Source: Magnetofaba australis IT-1 (GTDB lineage Bacteria > Pseudomonadota > Magnetococcia > Magnetococcales > Magnetococcaceae). From it: a DNA stretch of 64,000 nucleotides. Position 1 is the stretch's first letter, and every line of letters begins with the position of its first letter. Shown piece after piece: positions 33,018-41,796 of this stretch. The translations under genes and the position numbers were made by a program. The stretch covers positions 310,001 to 374,000 of the forward strand of contig NZ_LVJN01000019.1 of assembly GCF_002109495.1 (NCBI RefSeq), read 5' to 3'. Under the pieces are notes generated by a model that was given only the letters and a program-made list of their open reading frames with translations, searched no databases and was not told where the DNA came from.

Positions 33018-34328
33018 ATGAATCAGATTCTCCTGTGCCACGCTAGCCCGCTGCTCTGTTCCATTCTGTCGCAAAACTTGCAGCGGGATGGCGGCTGTCG
33101 CGTGACGGAGAGTCGGGATCTGGTGGCTGCGCGTAAACTGGCGCGCAGCGAGCAAGCGTGGCGTTTGGGGGTGGTGCAGTATCTGCCAGGCGACAGCGAA
33201 TGCGCCTCGTTGATTGAAGCCCTGGGCAAACGCGGCGTGCCGGTGCTGGCGCTGGCCGACTCCATTGAAGAGGGCGGCCAAGCGCTCAAGGCGTTTCCCG
33301 AATATGTGACCGACTTTTTCAGCGCCGACTCCGCCGACGCCATGGAGCGTCTGCTGCTGCTGGCCGACCGTCTGTTGTGGAATCAGGGGATGCACGCCCT
33401 GCTGGTGGGGCCCCGAGGCGAACTGCGCACGCGCTTGAACGACATGTTGCGTCTGCGCCGCTTCCGCATCATGGAGGCCGATGACGCCCAGGGGATGTTC
33501 GGCGCCTTGCAGGCTGATGTGGGGGTGCGTCTGCTCATCGTGCAGGGGATGAGTGAAAAGGAGGCGGCGGCGTTGGTCGCCCAAGTGCGGCTGCAGTGGA
33601 CCCGCAATGAGCTGGTGGTGCTGGCCTGCGTAGACTCCTGCGCCTCCACCGCGTGCGATGAGATTGGCTTGCTGCTGGTCAAGAGCGGCGCCGATGATCT
33701 GATTCGCCAGCCGCTGGGCCGCACGCTGTTTCTGCGCCAGATCGACCGCGCCATGGCGCTGTTTGAATATAATCAAGGCTATAAACGCGCCGCCACCGTG
33801 GATCGGGTGACCGGCCTGGTCAATCGGCGCGGTTTCCTTGAGCGCGGTCTGGCGCTCCACGCCAACGCCAAACGCGGTAACCTGGGGCTCTCCACCGCCA
33901 TGTTCCGGGTGGAGGGGTTTGGCAGGATGCGTCGTCTGCATGCGCCCATGGCCGCTGAGCTGCTGCGCAAACGGCTGGCGCAGGAGATGCAGCGCAACTT
34001 CCGCAACAACGATGTGGTGGGCCAGTTCGGCCCCGACGAGTTCATGGTGTTGATGGTGGGCATGAAGCCTGATTCCGCCAAGACCTTTTTTGCCGCGGTG
34101 AAGGAGCGTCTGGAGAGTATCGAAGCCACCTTCCAGGGGCGGCGCATTCACGCGCGTTTTCATATCGGCGTATGCATGGAGCTGCATGACGATCTGCGCG
34201 AGATGCTGGTGATCGCCCAGGAGGCGTCGCATCTGGCCGAGCGCAAAGAGAGCCCGGAAGCGGTGATTCGCGGCCTCAACGCTGCGCCGGTGATTGAGTC
34301 GCACCATGTGACCACCGGCGCCTCATGA
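33018..34328 (+). CDS. Degenerate response-regulator/GGDEF protein (two receiver-like domains + GPDEF)
   Basis: 436 aa. Residues about 1-115 and 125-245 have receiver folds but lack the acidic pocket and the phospho-acceptor Asp: the first starts QILLCHASPLLCSILSQ instead of the usual VDD, and the second has LLIVQGMS where LDLxMP is expected. Residues about 260-415 are a GGDEF-type domain (VDRVTGLVNRRGFLERG) whose signature reads GPDEF (FGPDEFMVLMVGMK). With Gly replaced by Pro, diguanylate cyclase activity is unlikely. It may act as a signalling scaffold. It overlaps the DksA-like gene by four bases (ATGA). Confidence 0.78.
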   Translation: MNQILLCHASPLLCSILSQNLQRDGGCRVTESRDLVAARKLARSEQAWRLGVVQYLPGDSECASLIEALGKRGVPVLALADSIEEGGQALKAFPEYVTDFFSADSADAMERLLLLADRLLWNQGMHALLVGPRGELRTRLNDMLRLRRFRIMEADDAQGMFGALQADVGVRLLIVQGMSEKEAAALVAQVRLQWTRNELVVLACVDSCASTACDEIGLLLVKSGADDLIRQPLGRTLFLRQIDRAMALFEYNQGYKRAATVDRVTGLVNRRGFLERGLALHANAKRGNLGLSTAMFRVEGFGRMRRLHAPMAAELLRKRLAQEMQRNFRNNDVVGQFGPDEFMVLMVGMKPDSAKTFFAAVKERLESIEATFQGRRIHARFHIGVCMELHDDLREMLVIAQEASHLAERKESPEAVIRGLNAAPVIESHHVTTGAS

Positions 34329-34696
34329 GCGACGCCGAACCGCAGTGGGATTTGGATGCGATCCGCGCGCGCTTGTTGGCGCGGCGCGCTGAGTTGCAGG
34401 CCGACGCCGCCAGCAGCGCCGAGACCGCAGCGGCGGTGGAGCTGGACCAGAGCCGGGTGGGGCGCCTGAGCCGCATGGACGCCCTGCAGGTTCAGGCCAT
34501 GGCGCAGCAGAGCGCCAGGCAGCGCGCGCAGGAGCTGCGCCGTATCGCCAGCGCGCTGGCGCGCGTGGAAGAGGACGAGTTCGGCTGCTGCGTAACGTGC
34601 GGCGGATTTATCGAAACGGGGCGGCTGGAGCTAGACCCCTCATTGCCCACCTGTGTGGGGTGTGCGCGTCAAGCGGAGCAGAATAGCGATGAGTGA
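34325..34696 (+). CDS. DksA/TraR-type zinc-finger protein
   Basis: 123 aa. The N-terminal 80 residues form a coiled coil (LDAIRARLLARRAELQADAASSAETA...ARQRAQELRRIASALARVEEDEFG) and the C-terminus a four-cysteine zinc finger (CCVTCGGFIETGRLELDPSLPTCVGCA). DksA proteins reach into the RNA polymerase secondary channel. The coiled-coil tip lacks a clear DxxDxA motif, so it may be a TraR-like variant. It is coupled to the upstream receiver/GGDEF gene. Confidence 0.82.
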   Translation: MSDAEPQWDLDAIRARLLARRAELQADAASSAETAAAVELDQSRVGRLSRMDALQVQAMAQQSARQRAQELRRIASALARVEEDEFGCCVTCGGFIETGRLELDPSLPTCVGCARQAEQNSDE

Positions 34697-35492
34697 GCAG
34701 CGACGATTTGTGACTGGAGGAAGCGCTCTTTTGGCGCTGGTTGCGCTCCTGTTGTGCGGCGCTGCTCCGGCGCAGGCGCAGTCGTGGGGCGGACTACTGG
34801 ATGAGGCCGCGCGCTTGTTTGGCGGCGGAGCGAACTCCACCGACGCCAAGCCTGATCTGGAGGGGCTCACCGAAACCGAGATGGGCAATGGCCTGAAGGC
34901 GGCGCTGCAATTGGGCGCCAAGCGCGCCATTGCCGAGCTGGGACGGCAGGGGGGCTTCTCCTCGCGTCCGCAGATTCGCATTGAAACCCCCGCCACCCTC
35001 AAACCGCTGGTCAAGTTGTTGCACGCCATCGGCAAGGAGGAGATCGAGGAGTCCTTTGTCGCCAGTATGAACAGCGCCGCCGAAAAGGCGGTTCCAGCGG
35101 CGTTGGAGATATTCGCCCGCGCCATCAGCAAAATGAGTATCGCCGATGCGCGCAATCTGCTGCTGGGCGGCCAGGATGCGGCCACGCAGTATCTGCAACT
35201 GAATGCGCGCGGCGAGCTGGAGAAGGCGTTTGCCCCCATCATCGCTCGCCACACCCGTCAGGCGGGGGTCTCTGGGGCGTATAAATCCCTGATCGGCGCC
35301 ATTCGTCAACAGGGTGGGTTGGCCGCCAGTTGGATCGACCTGGATCGCGATCTGGACGCCTATGTGACCGAGAAGGCCGTGGATGGCCTGTTTGTCATGA
35401 TGGCCCAGGAGGAGGCGCGCATCCGCACCGATCCCGCCGCCCGCGCAGGCGAGATTCTGCAACGGGTGTTCGGTTCATCCGACCCCTCTTGA
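34689..35492 (+). CDS. DUF4197 periplasmic protein
   Basis: 267 aa from MSEQRRFVTGG. A signal peptide (ALLALVALLLCGAAPAQAQS) precedes a helical body with the DUF4197 pattern: LTETEMGNGLKAALQLGAKRAI, IETPATLKPLVKLLHAIGKEEIEESFVASMNSAAEKAVPAALEIFARAISKMSIADARNLLLGGQDAATQYL, and DLDAYVTEKAVDGLFVMMAQEEARIR near the end. No enzymatic function is known for the family. It overlaps the zinc-finger gene by 8 nt. Confidence 0.82.
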   Translation: MSEQRRFVTGGSALLALVALLLCGAAPAQAQSWGGLLDEAARLFGGGANSTDAKPDLEGLTETEMGNGLKAALQLGAKRAIAELGRQGGFSSRPQIRIETPATLKPLVKLLHAIGKEEIEESFVASMNSAAEKAVPAALEIFARAISKMSIADARNLLLGGQDAATQYLQLNARGELEKAFAPIIARHTRQAGVSGAYKSLIGAIRQQGGLAASWIDLDRDLDAYVTEKAVDGLFVMMAQEEARIRTDPAARAGEILQRVFGSSDPS

Positions 35493-35542
35493 GCCTTTCC
35501 GAAACTCTTCCCCTCTCTCTGCCGTTGTCGAGACCTGCCGTC

Positions 35543-36049
35543 ATGTCTTTCAAAACGTTGGAACGTGTCATTGAGCGCTGGCTGTTCGCCAGTCGTTGGC
35601 TGCTCATGCCCCTGTATGTGGGCTTGACCCTGCTGTTTATCGCCTTGGGCCTGAAATTCTTCCAGGAGGCGTTACACTTGGCGCCGATGCTCTGGAGCAT
35701 GAAGGAGACCGATGTGGTGTTGGCGGCGTTGGCCCTCATCGATATGGTGCTGGTGGCCAATCTGCTGATCATGGTCATCCTCTCCGGCTATGAGAATCAC
35801 GTCTCCAGTCTGGATTTGGATGAGGGGCAGGAGCGTCTCTCCTGGCTCGGTAAGCTGGACGCCGGTTCGCTGAAGGTGAAGCTGTCAGCATCCATTGTGG
35901 CCATCTCCTCTATTCATCTGCTCAAAGCGTTCATGGGCTCACAGAATATCGCCAACGACAAGCTCATGTGGATGGTGATTATCCATCTGACCTTTGTGGT
36001 TTCCGCTGTGTTAATGGCGGCTATCGACAAAATGTTTGCGCATGATTGA
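35543..36049 (+). CDS. UPF0114 (YqhA-like) inner membrane protein
   Basis: 168 aa from MSFKTLERVIERWLFASRWLL. Four likely membrane segments: WLLMPLYVGLTLLFIALGL, VVLAALALIDMVLVANLLIMVILSGYENHV, LKVKLSASIVAISSIHLLKAFM and MWMVIIHLTFVVSAVLMAAID. The SGYENHVSSLDLDE and KVKLSASIVAISSIHLLK patterns identify UPF0114. Function unknown. It follows the DUF4197 gene after 50 nt. Confidence 0.88.
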   Translation: MSFKTLERVIERWLFASRWLLMPLYVGLTLLFIALGLKFFQEALHLAPMLWSMKETDVVLAALALIDMVLVANLLIMVILSGYENHVSSLDLDEGQERLSWLGKLDAGSLKVKLSASIVAISSIHLLKAFMGSQNIANDKLMWMVIIHLTFVVSAVLMAAIDKMFAHD

Positions 36050-36213
36050 AAATGTTGTATGGCATACTTTCTGTGAATGAATCATCCATTAAAAAATGTA
36101 AAAAGTGTGCAACACTGCTAGGGGAGTGGCGAGTCTCTTGCTAATATAAAGTCGTCACAAAAGGAGCCTCTTGAATATAAGGGAGGGGGCTCTGCCAAAG
36201 CAGGAGAATCGCC

Positions 36214-36429
36214 ATGTTTATGCATCGCACCCGTTCTATCGTTCCGTTGGCGGCGCTGGTCGCCCTGACTCTGGTTGGCCTGATTGGGCTGATCTTCCTG
36301 GTGCGCTCGGGCGTCGGCAATGACACCCTCAACGTGTTGGTGGCGTTGGTGGTGAGCGGCGGCGCGCTGGCTGCCGGGGACGTCTGGTTGAACCGCCGTA
36401 AAAGCGCCAAAGAGCCGTCCACCTACTAA
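36214..36429 (+). CDS. Small two-helix membrane protein (71 aa)
   Basis: Begins MFMHRTRSIVPLAALVALTL and has two hydrophobic segments (LAALVALTLVGLIGLIFLV and VLVALVVSGGALAAGDVWL) with a basic tail. AGGAGA lies 8 nt before the ATG, which supports expression. No family recognised. Confidence 0.55.
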   Translation: MFMHRTRSIVPLAALVALTLVGLIGLIFLVRSGVGNDTLNVLVALVVSGGALAAGDVWLNRRKSAKEPSTY

Positions 36430-36476
36430 GGCTCTGCGCCGGGGCCTGCGGGTCCGGCGTTCTGGTTGGCATGAGG

Positions 36477-36516
36477 AAACAGCGACGCGCCATATGGCGC
36501 GTCGCTGTTTTTTTTA
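36477..36516. terminator. Strong bidirectional intrinsic terminator
   Basis: AAACAGCGACGCGCC and its complement flank a 4-nt ATAT loop and the + strand copy continues with eight Ts. It serves the 71-aa gene on the + strand and ends inside the stop codon of the convergent ATP-grasp gene. Confidence 0.85.
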
Positions 36517-37368
36517 GGCGAAGCGATCCTGCGTTTCTCCGCCCGTTAAGTGAGCCAGAATCTGCAGGTAGACCCGCTTGACCGGCTCCATTCCACAATC
36601 GTCCATCACCTTGTCAAAGCCGGGCGAAGCGTTGGTCTCGATCAAAACCAACTCGCCGCTTCTGGCCAGGGCGATATCCAGCCCGCAGAACGGAATCATC
36701 AGCGTCTCAAACAGTGGGCGGCAGAAGGCGCCAATGCGGGCAACCGTTGCCGCATCCTCCTCCACAATCGCGCGCGCGCCGCTCCAGTGCAGCGGGCTCA
36801 GATTGCCCGCATACGCTGCGTCGTCCAGCGCCTTGCGGTAGCATAGAACCAGCTCCCCATCCACAAACACCGCACGATACTCCTGGACGATGTCGATGCG
36901 CTCCTGGGCCAGACAGAGATAGTCTGAGCCCGCATCCGCCGGATTGAAGATCGCCATCAGGCTGCTCTCCAATTGGCGTCTGTCTCTGACCAGAAACACC
37001 TTGTCGCCGCTGGCGCCACGGTTCTTCTTGACGATAAACGGGTAGGGGAATTGACGCTCCATGTCATCGATGATGTCGTGCAGAGTCTGGTGCTGCAGAT
37101 AGGGCGCGAAACGCTCTGCGCAGTAGGGGGTGAGATACCCCTTGGCGCGCGGCATGCGCACGACTGCGCCGAAGAGGGTTTGGAAGTACTCCTTGTCTTC
37201 GCACAGTCGGGCGATGGCGTGGGAGTTGAGCGGCGTGCTCCAATTGACGAAGGGGTGTCGCGCGCCGCCTGCGTCAACGAGAACCAAATTTTGACTGGCG
37301 TGATGGCGCGTATAGGGGACGCCCAACGCGTCACAGGCGGCGATCAGAGCTTTGAGATTGTTGTTCAT
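36514..37368 (-). CDS. ATP-grasp enzyme (RimK/glutathione synthetase-like)
   Basis: 284 aa. The ATP-grasp core is visible: FPYPFIVKKNRGASGDKVFLV (lysine and glycine-rich loop), CLAQERIDIVQEYRAVFVDGELVLCYRK, and MIPFCGLDIALARSGELVLIETNASPGFDKV, with the Mg-binding Asp, Glu and Asn. The family ligates a carboxylate to an amine using ATP; substrate unknown. The N-terminal domain is short. The gene is monocistronic, between a terminator and the TetR gene. Confidence 0.82.
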   Translation of the reverse strand: MNNNLKALIAACDALGVPYTRHHASQNLVLVDAGGARHPFVNWSTPLNSHAIARLCEDKEYFQTLFGAVVRMPRAKGYLTPYCAERFAPYLQHQTLHDIIDDMERQFPYPFIVKKNRGASGDKVFLVRDRRQLESSLMAIFNPADAGSDYLCLAQERIDIVQEYRAVFVDGELVLCYRKALDDAAYAGNLSPLHWSGARAIVEEDAATVARIGAFCRPLFETLMIPFCGLDIALARSGELVLIETNASPGFDKVMDDCGMEPVKRVYLQILAHLTGGETQDRFA

Positions 37369-37420
37369 GGCGTTAAGGCGCTCTGTTGTTGGCGTGGCGC
37401 GGTGAAAAAGCGCGGCGAAT

Positions 37421-38035
37421 TTAGGGCGCTTGCCTGCGTGCGCCCCGCAGGAAGTTGCGCACCAGCAGACGCGCCATCTCCTGCGGATCCTCCGGCGCCC
37501 CCACCACCGTCAAGCGATCCTCCAGCGCCAGCGAACAGATGCCGTGCAGCGCGCTCCACAAGGTGCGCGCCGCGGTGGCGCAGGCGGCGTGGTCGGCGCC
37601 ATAGAGCGGGGCGAGCGCCTGCTCCAGCTCGGCCAGGGCTGCGGCGATGCTGTGGCGATACTCCGCGCTCACCTCGCGCTGTTTGCCCAGGTGGTGATCA
37701 AACACCGCGCGCCAGACACCAGCGTTATCGCGCACATGGAGCTGATAGAGCTGCGCCATGCGCTCCACCACCTCTGCGACATCGGCGTCGGCGGCCTCGG
37801 CGCGGGTCTGCGCCAGCGCCAGTTGCAGCTCCGCCACCGTGCGCGCATTGAGCGCCATGATCAGCCCGTCCAGATTGCCAAACAGATTGTACAGCGTGCC
37901 CACCGAGTAGCCCATGGCCCCGGCCACGCGCCGCGCGGTGAGCCCCTCCAGACCCTCCTTGGCGACGATGCGTCGGCTCTCTTGCAACGCCATTTCAATG
38001 AGTTCTTCCCGATTGTGATCGGATCGTCTGCCCAT
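37421..38035 (-). CDS. TetR/AcrR-family transcriptional regulator
   Basis: 204 aa. The N-terminal HTH is EELIEMALQESRRIVAKEGLEGLTARRVAGAMGYSVGTLYNLFGNLDGLIMALN. The C-terminal ligand domain (MAQLYQLHVRDNAGVWRAVFDHHLG...TLWSALHGICSLAL) is of the TetR_C_33 sort. Two TGAAC-N3-GTTCA palindromes lie in its own promoter region, so it probably represses itself and perhaps the divergent VIT-domain gene. Ligand unknown. Confidence 0.85.
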   Translation of the reverse strand: MGRRSDHNREELIEMALQESRRIVAKEGLEGLTARRVAGAMGYSVGTLYNLFGNLDGLIMALNARTVAELQLALAQTRAEAADADVAEVVERMAQLYQLHVRDNAGVWRAVFDHHLGKQREVSAEYRHSIAAALAELEQALAPLYGADHAACATAARTLWSALHGICSLALEDRLTVVGAPEDPQEMARLLVRNFLRGARRQAP

Positions 38036-38061
38036 GTGCGCGCCTGTGTCAGAAAAAAATG

Positions 38062-38096
38062 TGAACTGAGTTCATTTTTATATTGAACGCTGTTCA
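38062..38096. promoter_or_regulatory. Twin TetR-type operators
   Basis: TGAACTGAGTTCA (38062-38074) and TGAACGCTGTTCA (38084-38096) are two perfect-arm palindromes 22 bp apart, so two helical turns, in the divergent region between the TetR gene and the truncated VIT gene. Confidence 0.7.
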
Positions 38097-38176
38097 TTGT
38101 CAAGCTATCTCTGTATACAAACGTGTCGTGGCGGCATGCGGCGCAAAATTGAACAATGGTCATATAGGGGCCGACG

Positions 38177-39004
38177 ATGAAAATTTCTCAGCAGGCGAAA
38201 CGGTGGGCCAAAACCGCGCTGGCAACGGCGGCGTTGGCGGCGGCGCTGCACACAGCGGCAGGCGATGCCCAGGCGGCGGGATTGATAACCCCCAACGGGG
38301 TCAATCTGCCGCAACTGGCCATAGGCGAGCACAAGGTCTCGGTGGTGATCGACGGCGGCTTTGCCGTCACCACGGTGGAGCAGACCTTCCACAACCCCCA
38401 CAGTCAGGATCTGGAGGCGCTGTATGCGTTTCCGCTGCCCAAGCACGGGGCGTTGGCGGAGTTTACCTACTGGATCAACGGCCAGCCGGTGACCGGCGAG
38501 GTGATGCGCAAGCAGCAGGCGCGCGCGCTGTATGAGCGTGAAAAATCCGCCGGGCGCGAGACCGCACTGGCGCAGCAGGAGGGGTTCAAGCGCTTCGAGA
38601 CCCGGGTGTGGCCGGTGCGCGCCAACGACGCCGTGCGCGTGCGTCTGACCTATATGCAGCCGGTGGAGATGGATGCGGGGGTGGGGCGCTATCTCTACCC
38701 CATGGAGACGGGTGGGGTGGACGATGCGCAGATGCGCTTTTGGAGTCAGAATGACGCCGTGAGCGGCTATTTCAGTTTCGATGTGACGCTGCGCGATGGC
38801 TATCCGGTCACTGCGCTGCGGGCCCCGGCGCATCCGGGCATGCGGTTCACCCGGCAGGCGGACGGCGGTTGGCGCGCGCATATGGACAAAGGCACCGCAG
38901 CTTCAACGGCGGTAGAGGAGGCGGCGACGGCAGAAGCCATGGCCGCGGTCTCGGCGTCATCCGTGCGGCTGGATACCGATGTGGCGCTCTACAGGCGGCA
39001 ATAG
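38177..39004 (+). pseudogene. Truncated VIT-domain protein (sortase-target type), C-terminus lost
   Basis: 275 aa remain. A signal peptide (TALATAALAAALHTAAGDAQA) is followed by a VIT domain: VTTVEQTFHNPHSQDLEALYAFPLPKHGALAEFTYWINGQPVTGEVMRKQQARALYEREKSAG. Intact relatives continue into a von Willebrand A domain. Here a TAG at 39002 stops the frame, yet the same frame continues TGLPGAIDLVTY to about 39048, where the similarity ends at a dispersed repeat and an IS element. The rest of the gene is not found downstream. Confidence 0.75.
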
Positions 39005-39078
39005 ACGGGGCTGCCCGGCGCCATCGATCTGGTCACCTATAGTCGCTTGAATTCAGAATGGCTCACATCCAAACACTT

Positions 39079-39247
39079 AAATGTTTGCGTGACGTAGGCC
39101 CGGCTTGCGCTGACTATTGGCCGCCGACTGGCCGGAGGCGGGATTGATTCGGGCCATCCATGGCCCTCACCCTGCGGGCTCGCTGCGCGAGTCCGATTTG
39201 GCAATCCTGCCAAATCGTCATAGGGTCTGTGACCCTTAAGCGGGTGT
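39079..39247 (+). repeat. Dispersed hairpin repeat, copy A, left part (split by the IS element)
   Basis: Starts AAATGTTTGCGTGACGTAGG and continues GCTTGCGCTGACTATTGGCC, as in the copies at 40828-40981 and 51045-51199, then extra small hairpins, ending GCGGGTGT. The continuation of the repeat is found on the other side of the IS at 40684. Confidence 0.65.
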
Positions 39248-39337
39248 AATGGAATGGTCCGCTCCGCTACCCAAACGGCCTCGCAATGGGCCAAGATGGT
39301 GGTGTGTTTTTCCATCTAAACGGAGTCGGAGCGGACC

Positions 39338-40381
39338 ATGAGCAATCATATCGAAAACGGACAGGTACGGGTACTGGGGATTGATCTGGGCAAGAGCGTG
39401 TTTCAGTTGCATGGCGTCGATGCGCGCGGCAAGAGCGTTCTGAAACAGCGCTTGAAACGAGATAAGTTACTGGAGTTCATGGCGCAACTGCCGCCGTGCC
39501 TGGTGGGGATGGAAGCCAGTAGCGGCGCGCATCACTGGGCGCGGAAATTTCAGGGATATGGGCATGAAGTGCGTTTGATGGCGCCGCAATATGTGAAGCC
39601 CTACGTGAAGCGGCACAAGAACGACAGCGTGGACGCTGAGGCGATATGTGAAGCGGTACAGCGTCCGAATATGCGTTTTGTGGGGATCAAAAGCGTTGCC
39701 CAGCAAGAAATTCTAGCGTTGCATCGGGTGCGCAGTCTGGCGGTGAAGAACCGCACGGCGTTGGTGAACCAGATTCGCGGACTGCTTGCCGAGTATGGGA
39801 TTGTCTTTCCCAAGAGCATCAAGCAGGCGCGGCGGGCGATTGTGCTGATTTTGAGTGATGAGAGCTCGGAAATGAGCGCCAATTTTCGCGTAATTCTGGA
39901 GGATGAGCGCGATGAGCTGGCGCATTTGGATGAGCGCATCGGCAAATATGAGCGTGAGATTGAGGCGCTGGCCAAGGCGGAGCCGCAGTGTCGATTGCTG
40001 ATGACGATCCCGGGAGTGGGACCGATCACGGCGACGGCGCTGTTGGCGTCGGTGGGGGATGTGCGGGCGTTTAAGAATGGCCGGGAGCTGTCGGCATGGA
40101 TAGGGTTGGTTCCGAATCAGCACTCCACAGGGGGCAAGGCGTGGCTGACGGGGATCAGCAAGCGGGGAAACGGTTATCTTCGCACCCTGTTGATTCATGG
40201 GGCGCGGGCGGCTTTGCGCGTGTGTGAAAACAAGCCGGATCGCCGCAGCCAATGGGTGGTGTCGGTGTCGGAACGCCGCGGCGCGAATAAAGCGGTGGTG
40301 GCGCTGGCCAACCGCATGGCGCGCAGCGCGTGGGCGATGCTGGTGAAGCAGGAGGCCTATGGGGCCAGCGCCGCTGTGTAG
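39338..40381 (+). CDS. IS110/IS1111-family transposase
   Basis: 347 aa. The N-terminal DEDD RuvC-like domain shows VLGIDLGKSVFQLHG, LVGMEASSGAHHWARKF and RHKNDSVDAEAICEA. The C-terminal Transposase_20 domain shows LLMTIPGVGPITATALLASVGDVRAFKNGRELSAWIGLVPNQHSTGGKAWLTGISKRGNGYLR, where the catalytic Ser lies. It is intact in length. These enzymes are guided by an element-encoded bridge/seek RNA. The ATG lies within a third copy of the inverted repeat word CGGAGCGGACCAT. Confidence 0.93.
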   Translation: MSNHIENGQVRVLGIDLGKSVFQLHGVDARGKSVLKQRLKRDKLLEFMAQLPPCLVGMEASSGAHHWARKFQGYGHEVRLMAPQYVKPYVKRHKNDSVDAEAICEAVQRPNMRFVGIKSVAQQEILALHRVRSLAVKNRTALVNQIRGLLAEYGIVFPKSIKQARRAIVLILSDESSEMSANFRVILEDERDELAHLDERIGKYEREIEALAKAEPQCRLLMTIPGVGPITATALLASVGDVRAFKNGRELSAWIGLVPNQHSTGGKAWLTGISKRGNGYLRTLLIHGARAALRVCENKPDRRSQWVVSVSERRGANKAVVALANRMARSAWAMLVKQEAYGASAAV

Positions 40382-40660
40382 AGAGAGCGCAATACAACTC
40401 TAAAAGAAAAACAGGCCGATAAGGAAAGAGAAAGAGATCCCACCAGCCAGGTTGCGAGAGAGAGTCGAGATTGATGGCATGAAACGGCATAGCCCTGCGT
40501 GGCCAAAAACCTGTTCTGCCCAAGGGCCCATTGAGGCCGAGGGTGTGTTGAGGAGGGCCACGCGCAAATTCCATCAGGGCCAGAGGGCGACAAGCCCCTC
40601 ATCAACAGGCCGGATACATGGGCGCGACTAAGTCTCACACATCAGTGGACATTTTCTCTT
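40382..40660 (+). ncRNA. Candidate bridge/seek RNA region of the IS1111-type element
   Basis: The 280 bp between transposase stop and right repeat hold no gene. In IS1111-group elements the guide RNA is encoded in this position, after the transposase. The stretch has several possible small stems. I cannot fold it reliably here; assignment rests on position. Confidence 0.35.
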
Positions 40661-40683
40661 GCCGTGGCGGAGCGGACCATACA

Positions 40684-40981
40684 TGGGCGGAGCCCACGGT
40701 GTGGTTGTTGATCTTGGGAACTCGAGGGCGAAGCCCTCGATATCTTTCAGCGCCCATATGTGCACTTTTGAATGCTAGCGACTATAGCTAGTCGAACCGA
40801 GAATCGGACATGCTCGGTTTTTGGATAATGAAAGATATCGAGGGCTTTGCCCTCGAACTCCCAACGACCAAACCGTGTGGCTCCGCCCCACACCCCGCTG
40901 GGGGCGCGGCCCCCAGACCCCGCCGCCGACCAGTCGGCGGCCAATAGTCAGCGCAAGCCGGACCGACGTTACGCAAACATT
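40684..40981. repeat. Dispersed repeat: copy A right part and inverted copy B
   Basis: Copy A resumes at 40684 (GGGCGGAGCCCACGGTGTGG) and ends at GATATCTTTC near 40750. Copy B runs the other way from GAAAGATATC (40828) to the CGCAAACATT end at 40981. The two arms form a large inverted repeat around a 70-bp centre, which holds a small hairpin with CTCGGTTTTT that may act as a terminator. Confidence 0.65.
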
Positions 40982-41077
40982 GGCCGTTCTGTGCCGTGTT
41001 GGTTTTGATTTATTCTATTCACCCAGAGCCCCCGTGGGCAGCCCGGTTGCTGCACCACAGTGCGCGTTGGCCGCCGC

Positions 41078-41716
41078 TCACCCCGTCGGCATGCTCACGC
41101 AGGTACCGCCCAGACCGCAGTAGCCGCCAGGGTTCTTGGCCAGGTATTGCTGATGGTAACCCTCGGCGTAGTAGAACGTCCCGGCTGGCTTGATCTCGGT
41201 GGTGATCTCCGGCAGCCCCGCCTTGGTGAGCGCGGTTTGAAAACGCGCTTTGGTCGCCTCCGCCGCCGCGCGCTGGGCGTCCGTATAATAGTAGATCCCG
41301 GAGCGATACTGCGTGCCCACATCGTTGCCCTGACGCATGCCCTGGGTGGGGTCATGAGCCTCCCAGAAGGTGGTCAGCACGCGCTCCAGCGAGACTTTAT
41401 CCGGGTCGAACGCCACCAGCACCACCTCATTATGGCCGGTCTTGCTGCTGCACACCTCTTCATAAGTGGGGTTAGGGGTATAGCCCGCCGCATACCCCAC
41501 GGCGGTGACGTGCACCCCAGGCAACTCCCAAAACCGACGCTCGGCGCCCCAGAAACAGCCCATTCCCACCAGCAGTTGCTCCACACCATCGGGGAACGGC
41601 GGCTTCATGGGAGTGTTCAACACATGGTGACGCGCGGGAACGGACATCGCCTCCTCGCGACCGGGCAAGGCGTCTTCCGGGTTCGGCATAATCACTTTCT
41701 TGGTCATGAAAAACAT
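41078..41716 (-). CDS. msrA: Peptide methionine sulfoxide reductase A
   Basis: 212 aa. The catalytic GCFWG motif ([16 protein letters not shown]) is near residue 53, followed by [32 protein letters not shown] and [27 protein letters not shown]. Near the C-terminus YCGLGGTC supplies resolving cysteines. It repairs methionine S-sulfoxide in proteins. There is no signal peptide. Start is at 41716 with GGAGC upstream; Met4 is an alternative. Confidence 0.93.
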   Translation of the reverse strand: MFFMTKKVIMPNPEDALPGREEAMSVPARHHVLNTPMKPPFPDGVEQLLVGMGCFWGAERRFWELPGVHVTAVGYAAGYTPNPTYEEVCSSKTGHNEVVLVAFDPDKVSLERVLTTFWEAHDPTQGMRQGNDVGTQYRSGIYYYTDAQRAAAEATKARFQTALTKAGLPEITTEIKPAGTFYYAEGYHQQYLAKNPGGYCGLGGTCVSMPTG

Positions 41717-41796
41717 GGGCTTGCTCCAGATGTTTTAAAAAACGGGGTTGTCTGCGTCAGACAGCCCAGACGCTGCACGGTTCCCCACTCCGACGA

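Larger units (their letters stand above)
39247..40683 (+). mobile_element. IS110-family element, IS1111 type, complete (1437 bp)
   Basis: Subterminal inverted repeats ATGGTCCGCTCCGCTAC (39254-39270) and its 16/17 match at 40664-40680 leave tails of 7 bp on the left and 3 bp on the right, the layout of the IS1111 group. Joining the flanks (GCGGGTG + TGGGCGGAGCC) recreates exactly the sequence at 51129-51145, an uninterrupted copy of the same dispersed repeat, which fixes the ends. No target duplication is seen, as expected for the family. Confidence 0.85.
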
